DNA from: Gigaspora rosea
Taxonomy: Eukaryota; Glomeromycota; Glomeromycetes; Diversisporales; Gigasporaceae
Direction of reading: 5' to 3'
Assembly (NCBI GenBank): GCA_003550325.1
Contig: QKWP01000408.1
Span: forward strand, 1 to 64,000
Length of the DNA stretch: 64,000 bases
Below, piece by piece: positions 57,479-64,000 of the stretch (position 1 is its first letter; the number at the start of each line of letters is the position of its first letter). Position numbers and translations under genes: made by a program. Below the pieces are notes generated by a model. The model saw only the letters and a list, made by a program, of their open reading frames with translations. It was not told the DNA's origin and did not search any database.

Positions 57479-59861
57479 TTATTTTTCTTTAATCTTCACT
57501 TTACTTAAAGCCATTTCACTTTCTGTCACAAAGTTATTAACGTCAATGTTAATCTCAATATTGTAAGGGTTACTATTCAATTCTTTTACACTATTATTGC
57601 TACTATTATTTGCATTGTTCAAAAAATCACTACATACGGAATTAGTTGCTCCATACTTCTCAAAAGTTTTGTAGGCACAAAAATGTGGGCTTGAAATTGT
57701 TGATGATGAATGATGATGATTATAGTAAAAACTTCGATGATAATAACTATTATTATCATCATTGTTATTATCAATATTACTACCTATATTACTATTATTG
57801 TTATGATTAATGTTACTATTGCTATTATTATTACTGTTGTAATTTTTATTATTATGATTCATCTTATTATTAATTTGTTGAGAATTTCTAACACAGACTG
57901 AGATAGTTGATGAGGATGGTGGACGTGATGATGGTAGTGAAGAAATGGATGATGGGGCGTGCATGATTTCAGAATTGGGATAAAATCGTTTAATGAAACG
58001 AGACGGAGACTCTGCAAAGGACCAGCTCATGTTTGGATCGACATTACGAGGATGCCAACCTTCATTCAATATATATTGAATAGCATTACCCAACCCACCA
58101 AAGTTGATACCTTTTTTTAATTAAAGTTAGGTAAGTTATTACTGTATTAGAAAATTAAAAAACAAATAAGATTAAAATTTTACCTATGACGCAGACAACG
58201 TATATCCATGCGGAATCAATCTATTTTTTAAAAAATATAAAAAAATTTAAAAAAAGCCAGTATGTGAATGAATAAGTTGTATTTTTTTTTTTTTTTTTTT
58301 TACTAGACTTACATCAAAAAATTTAGCAGCACAAAAAATTTGTACAGGAGTCCACTAAAGATATAAAAAAATATAAAATAAAATTAAAATTAAAATTAAA
58401 AGAAATAAAAAAGAAATAATCTAATTATTTCAAATAGAAAAAAGAAAAAAAAAGTACCTGCAAAATAAAAACAAGAACGTAACTTATTATTTTATTGGAT
58501 ACACGCTTTTCAAGTCTACTTCTTGTTCTTGCCAATTCACTTCCAGGATTATTATTTTTAACTTTAACATCCTTTTCATCTATATTATTTTCATCAATTT
58601 GAAATTCCATTGCATGACCAAGTAAAGTTTTAAGGATTGATATATAACAGAATATTACAAGTAGGAAAATTAAGCTTATTAAAGTGAAACACACAATCGG
58701 TATTATAATGTTATTTGCTTGTGCAGCACACCTTCAAAAAAAAAAGGAATATTTTATAATAAGATTAGAATAATACTATATAAGAATAGAAACAATAAAC
58801 CCATAAATAAAAACAGAACAAAAAAAAACTCAATAGAGCGCAGAATAAAACAATCAATAGAAAACAATCAATAAAATAAACTATTGATAAAAATAAAACA
58901 AAAGAATTAAAGAAATTACAAACAAAATTTAAAAGCATACCAATATTTTCTAGCACCGTAATATGGACCCGCAATTAACTGAAAGATCGCAGTGATAGCA
59001 AGAATAACAAGCCATAATTTATAATCAAATTTTCCAAGATCAAAATAAAATTGTCGACAAACACGAAGATAAGTTGTCATGCTAGAAGACAATAAAGTTA
59101 AGTAATACATATGATAAATCAAAGTATAATATATAATTTAATATGAATTTTAGAATATAAAATTAAATGCAGGGTATAAATACCTTACAGTACCATATAG
59201 AGCCAAATTAATGGTGATAAAAAAAAAATAAAGCACACTCAATATTGAACACATTGGTTGATCCCAAACCCTGGCATTAATAGCTGTGTGGGTCTATTAA
59301 ATTAGATAATTTTTTATTCAATAATTTATTCAATAATTTATTAAATAATTTTATAATTGATAAAATTTAAATATAGTAATACTTACTACATTTAAAATTC
59401 CAACGATATCAATCCCTACATCTATAATATAAAAGTATTAAAAATAGTTGATTATCTAATAATAAATATAATATCAATCATTATTTCAAAATCCGAAAAT
59501 CGTAAAAAAGCTTACCAGCAATGGCAGTATAAAAAGGTAATCTAAAAATCATTGATAAACTTTTTGATGAAATTTTCCATTGCAACCAACTCCGATAAAA
59601 AACGTATGAACAACCAATAGTATTAAAAAAAACCATTATAAAATTAATTATAACAACTAATTTCAAATCATCAATATTTTCTGGACTATCAAGTTGAAAA
59701 GGTGTATCTTTATTAGAGGTATCATAGGTTAATTTTGTATCATTTGTGCCATTAATAAAATTATCTAATGACATATCAGCGAAGGAAGGTGTTAAAATCA
59801 TAAGAATATAATAGAGAATAAATAACAAAATTTTTGATGGTTGCTGCATCATGCTTAACAT
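57479..59861 (-). CDS. Seven-transmembrane receptor (GPCR-like) with Asn-rich tail
   Basis: Eight exons (59516-59861, 59387-59421, 59184-59293, 58941-59081, 58458-58731, 58313-58354, 58194-58230, 57479-58110) join in frame to 538 residues. A signal peptide and a glycosylated N-terminus (NGTNDT) precede seven helices: VVIINFIMVFFNTIG, FYTAIADVGIDIVGILNV, ILSVLYFFFITINLAL, LWLVILAITAIFQLIAG, IIIPIVCFTLISLIFLLV, IISYVLVFILQWTPVQI and AWIYVVCVIGINFGGLG. A Cys before helix 3 (PMCSIL) and one before helix 5 (YWCAAQ) could form the usual extracellular disulfide. The loop between helices 5 and 6 is basic and Arg-rich (ELARTRSRLEKRVSN), where G proteins normally dock. The tail has Asn runs and Ser clusters. 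Its ligand is unknown; it resembles cAMP-receptor/Git3-type layouts, not family assignment. Confidence 0.82.
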
Positions 59862-62800
59862 GCATCTGAGGATGAAAGAAGGGGAAAAGAGAAATGAAAG
59901 TTTTCTATCTATGTAAAAAAAAAAAAAAAATAACAATTATTAACAAAGAGAAATAAACGAAAAAAAAATAAGGTTAATTTTTTTTTAATGGATGTATTTT
60001 TGCTATTTATAACGTTCCTTAATGTTGATTTTTAAAGGGGTATAATATTATACATAATTATGTATGATAGATCCTCGGCGAGGGGAAATAAAGGAATATG
60101 AATATTTACAAAATATTTATTATTCACGTTTTTTCAATATCAATTTTTTTTACTAAAAAAAACTTATTCTTTATCCAAATTCATGCATAAAATCAAACTC
60201 ATCATATTTACTGAGTCTTAAATTTCAATATTAGTCATTAGTTATTAAAAAAAATTTTCCCTTTAACAGATAATCACCAATTAAATTTCATTAATTCATT
60301 TTGATTCAAAAAATTTAAATATGTATGTTTCAATCCTTTGCATGTAACTAAATTGTCGATCTATAAAAGGGTCTCAACTAAATCTCAACCAATAAAATTA
60401 TTTTAAACTTTTGTTTGTCACACTATCACGTATAATAATTCATCAAATGTTTGTTTGTTAGGATTTTGGAACCTATTTACTACCTATTTCTTGTTTTTAA
60501 TAAAAGAATCTTTTCTATAAAGAGTATGACATTTATTATTATTAATAATAATTTTATAACACGTTAACGTATCCGTTCTAGGTAAAATATTTTTATGAGT
60601 TCCATATTTAGAATAGATCCATTTAAGTTATTTAAGGGTGTTGAATCTTATTCGATGTTACTGCTTGCATATGCATGTACGTAAGTACGTACACACACAA
60701 GTATTGTCGCTATTGGGAAATAAATATCAATTTACAAATTTGTATTAATAATACAAACAATGCACGTGATTCTGGTCGAAACTAAGTACGTACGTACGTA
60801 CGGTACGTATGTACACATCCGATATTTGGTACTATCAATTATTTGCTTATTCTTTAATACTTTAAGAATATATTCCCTCTCGTTACAACACCTTCAAAAG
60901 TCCTTTCAAACTTCTAATAATGGTTCCATTCGTTTTATTTTCTGATTTTTTTTAATCCTTTCTTGAATTAAATTCTAAAGTGTAGGTTTTCTACTTAAAC
61001 CTTTGCGTGCTATATCCTCACTTGTTGTTATAATTGTTTTTTATGAATTTATTGTTTAAATATTCTTTTCTAACTATAACAATTTTACAAATATGTTTAT
61101 GCCGTTGTGGTAATTAACAGCTTGTGCTTTCTCTCTCTCGGTTTTTTTATAAAATGGTTACTTATAAGTAATCTTCGAGTTTTTGACGATAAGTTTTAAG
61201 GAAGATATGTTGTTGTTTACTCTTCATTTTATGCCTTTACAATGTATTCTTGATCTAGTTATTTATTTCCCGAAATAAACCTACTAGCTTTTGTAATACT
61301 ATAATATAGTAAACCATCGATGTAACAGAATTTTGAGTCTATTAATAAAAAATCCGTTATATATATACATATATATATATATAACTTATATATATATTTT
61401 TTTTTTACTAAGGCGATTACACAATTTCGTTTATTGTCTCGTCCACTTACAAGGGTTTCCATAAAGTAAAATACGTCAATCAGAACGTCTATTACACTTT
61501 GAGATTTCAACAAGAAACGCGTCGGGCAAACGCAATGAACTATGCAAAATATAATTAATTTTTGTGTATCAAAATATTATGAATAGAATTTAGTGTAGGT
61601 AGTTTTATAGCAGATTAGTGTAAGTTTTTCTTTTAAATTTTACTACTTATTACGGTAGATGTATTCGTGTAAATTAAACTTTTTCTCATGTTTGCTAACG
61701 AATTATTTTACTCAAGCGTATTCTTCGAAAGTAACAAAGTTCGGGCATTCATAGATGGATTTTAAGACCCTTTATTTAATAAATATTCATTGTTTTTTAA
61801 TTTTTATAATTTCACTACATCACCAGCAATAACTTTACTGTATTAGCTAACTATGAGTTAATTACTATATGAGCTATCACGGTGACACAATATGCGATTA
61901 AGTTAGTTTGTATATTACGAATGCGGTGGGTGAATATGGGTATTATGACGCAGGTACGTACAGTACATACGTAAGTATTACGTGTGTTCCAATGATCAAG
62001 TGAATAATTTTAGTATCATTCGATTTGACACATCGAGTCGAGTCGAATCGAATGGTACCAATTTTGATCACCACATCACGAGAAGGGTTAAAATAATAAA
62101 TTTTGGCGCAGATATGCTATGTGATGTCTGGTACTCAATGAGACGATCTTTACCAAAATCATTCAATTCTGTTTAGTGCATCGCAAGATACATAAAATGT
62201 TTGTGGAACAGGCAACACAAACGGCACTACATTCTAATTTAGAGGAAGAAATTTCAACAAATAGTATATAATTGTAATAAGGAAAAACGGTAAATATTAT
62301 AAAATTAGAGCTTATATTTGTAAAAAGTTAATAAAAGTTTGATCATAGTGACGAAAATTGAAAAATACTCGGTTATAAATTGTCTATTTAAAATTTTAAA
62401 TCGCACTCTATATGAAATTGAAACTTACATTTAGAACCTGAAATGCCACTTCACGACAAATGAAATTTGTTATCAAATGATCGTTATGTTTTGAATCTTT
62501 TTTAAGGTCACAATTTAAGTTCTGGTGTGTTAAATAAAGACGACATTACCTTTATATATTAATCGTGCAATCACGTTACCTTTGAGCACAAAAAAATTAT
62601 CGAGCTTTTTTTAGTATTGATGCGCGTCATATCTTATTAATAAATTCCGAAACATTCCGAATATTCCCATGCGCATCATGAAATTTAAAATAAATTCACA
62701 TCACTGCTACGTACTGTACTCAGTAGTGTAAATCTTTTTGCCCCTACAATTTTAACCCGAATACATGCTTTAATTTGCGATTAATTTTTTGGAAACGGCA

Positions 62801-63043
62801 TGATTAAAGTGGAGAATAGTATTATTATGGATAAGATTTCTTTTAAACTATCTTTTTATAATCGCCAATAAATTACTAATATCTTCCTTTTTTTTTTTTT
62901 TTTCTATATATAAAAAGTCAACGATTTTAGTTTGCGTTTGTATCAAAAAAAAAAAAAAAAAATAATAATAACAATAACAGTCACAATCATAAAAAATTCT
63001 ATAGGAAAATTTTTTTGTTAACTTATAAAGAATAACAACAACT
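59862..63043. other. Long intergenic region
   Basis: No gene was seen between the receptor and the ML gene. It holds ACGTACGTACGTACGG microsatellite DNA (60787-60805), a TATATA run (61358-61400), the palindromic module at 61993-62082 with a decayed half at 62110-62175, and poly-T and poly-A runs (62887-62960). A TATATATAAAAAG (62905-62917) about 130 bp before the ML start could be its TATA box. Confidence 0.5.
61993..62082. repeat. Palindromic module copy outside a recognised transposon
   Basis: TGATCAAGTGAATAATTTTA then GTATCATTCGATTTGA (left) mirrors TCGAATCGAATGGTACCAAT then TTTGATCAC (right) around the centre GTCGAGTCG. It is the same consensus as 23298, 23476, 28063 and the pair in 31584-32995. 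Confidence 0.75.
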
Positions 63044-63520
63044 ATGATCCGAAATTTTATCTTGTTATTCTTTTTTTTGACTGTACTTTCAATGGTCAAT
63101 TCTATTCCGTATCAATTGAACAAAAGAGCAACCATATTTAAAGAATGTCCTTCAAATCATATCTTACCGAGTAGCGTTAATGTAACCGTAATTACTAATG
63201 CAACACTTACTCCTGATCCTGTAAAATCTAATGAGACTGTCACGGTTACTGGTTCAGCAACATTAAGTGTTAGTGTGACTAAGAGCGACCTATTTACTTT
63301 TGCATTTTTTGATTCAAATGATACTTTCATAGAAGGAGGCGGAGGCGCTATAGAGATTTGCAATCCTGATTGTCCAACCAATACCTATCCGTTAAATTTA
63401 AAAGTTCAAGCACCCCCCGAATTGCCTTCTAATTACTCTATTATACTTGCTATCTCAGGAAATCCAGTTCCAAATAGGGTTACAAAAGCTTGTGGTTTCG
63501 CTTCTGGTTTATCTAGCTAG
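63044..63520 (+). CDS. Secreted ML-domain lipid-binding protein (NPC2/PG-PI transfer-like)
   Basis: A single exon of 158 codons. The signal peptide is MIRNFILLFFFLTVLSMVNS. The ML fold follows: FKECPSNHILPSSVNVTVIT, LTPDPVKSNETVTVTGSATL, VTKSDLFTFAFFD, EICNPDCPTNTYPLN and ELPSNYSIILAISG, ending KACGFASG. This matches the Cys and Pro spacing of fungal phosphatidylglycerol/phosphatidylinositol transfer proteins and NPC2-like sterol binders. Such proteins carry lipids outside the membrane or in the vacuole and are numerous in AM fungi. A TATA-like box lies at 62905 and AATAAA at 63584. It looks intact. Confidence 0.9.
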   Translation: MIRNFILLFFFLTVLSMVNSIPYQLNKRATIFKECPSNHILPSSVNVTVITNATLTPDPVKSNETVTVTGSATLSVSVTKSDLFTFAFFDSNDTFIEGGGGAIEICNPDCPTNTYPLNLKVQAPPELPSNYSIILAISGNPVPNRVTKACGFASGLSS

Positions 63521-64000
63521 CTTTTTTTTTCATAATTTAATTTTTTATTCTTTTACCTATTTGAATTTTTTTATCCATTTTGAAATAAAATAAAAATTTA
63601 TTTATTGTCGCAGCTGAAGCTGGAGATTTAGGGACCTCGATTTAAAAAATATAAACCTTACCAAAATCACTTATCCCTCAAGCCGTCTATTTTATCAGGC
63701 AAATTTGCTTGCTAAAATTTTATAAATTCATACCTGATCTATTTTTGTTAAAATAAAAAAAAATTTTTTTTTAAAATGTTATATACTATTTAAACCTTAT
63801 TTTATTTGTTAAAAAAAAATTTAAATTTTAAAAATTTTTTTCTTTGTTTTAGTTTTGCTTAATAAAAATTTAAGATTTAACCCCTATAACCTTAATAAAA
63901 AGTTGTAGAGAATTTAAAATCAAATTATTTTTTATTATAACTATTTTTATAATTTATTAAGCTAATTTTAAACTTTATTTAATAGTAGCTAAAAAAATTT
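63521..64000. other. 3' flank, nothing recognised
   Basis: AT-rich DNA with poly-A and poly-T runs. No ORF or repeat end could be supported. Confidence 0.4.

Noticed and set aside
1..64000. CRISPR array or bacterial operons
   Set aside because: Tandem repeats present have no uniform spacers, and genes are intron-bearing; the window is eukaryotic.

Overview
The window is eukaryotic nuclear DNA from a very AT-rich, transposon-laden genome. Short GT-AG introns (about 45 to 380 bp), Asn-rich low-complexity tracts, secreted tectonin, ML and CAP proteins, a SWIM-finger protein, a MULE transposase carrying an OTU domain, and dense hAT, Tc1/mariner and pogo debris together suggest an early-diverging fungus. 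My best guess is an arbuscular mycorrhizal fungus (Rhizophagus-like Glomeromycotina). That assignment is inference. No tRNA, rRNA or CRISPR array was seen.

Layout. 1-2136: non-coding DNA with a GC hairpin, a hAT-like MITE and a foldback repeat. 2137-8336: one decayed non-LTR retrotransposon (LINE) with ORF1, endonuclease, reverse transcriptase and a 3' zinc finger, split by a hAT MITE with an exact 8-bp duplication. Its 3' end abuts a tectonin beta-propeller gene (to 9690) whose first intron holds a second hAT MITE. 10382-11554: a transmembrane-protein fragment and a SWIM-finger gene fragment meet at an ambiguous base (N). 11995-15480: foldback elements. 16258-17519: a streptogrisin/alpha-lytic-like serine protease with a one-base frameshift after its signal peptide; its intact paralogue lies at 40257-41510. 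17520-33250: almost purely repeats, including an inverted repeat carrying telomere-like motifs, a minisatellite cut by a palindromic hAT MITE, a Harbinger-like MITE, and a nest in which a pogo transposon sits in another TIR element that sits in a minisatellite. 33258-37195 (minus): an intact 15-exon GH92 alpha-mannosidase gene with a 14-nt micro-exon. 37400-52660: satellite, protease paralogue, MITEs, a MULE-OTU pseudogene and a CACTA-like transposase remnant. 52669-54056: a 1.4-kb hAT-type non-autonomous element. 55474-56184 (minus): a secreted CAP protein. 57479-59861 (minus): an eight-exon seven-helix receptor with an Asn-rich tail. 63044-63520: a secreted ML-domain lipid-binding protein.

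Six host genes look intact or nearly so: two secreted proteases, GH92, CAP, the receptor and ML. All carry signal peptides or membrane helices, so the host content is biased to the cell surface and secretome, set in repeats. No operon-like organisation is seen. The most unusual repeat signal is a roughly 100-bp palindromic module found inside at least three unrelated classes of DNA transposon in this window.
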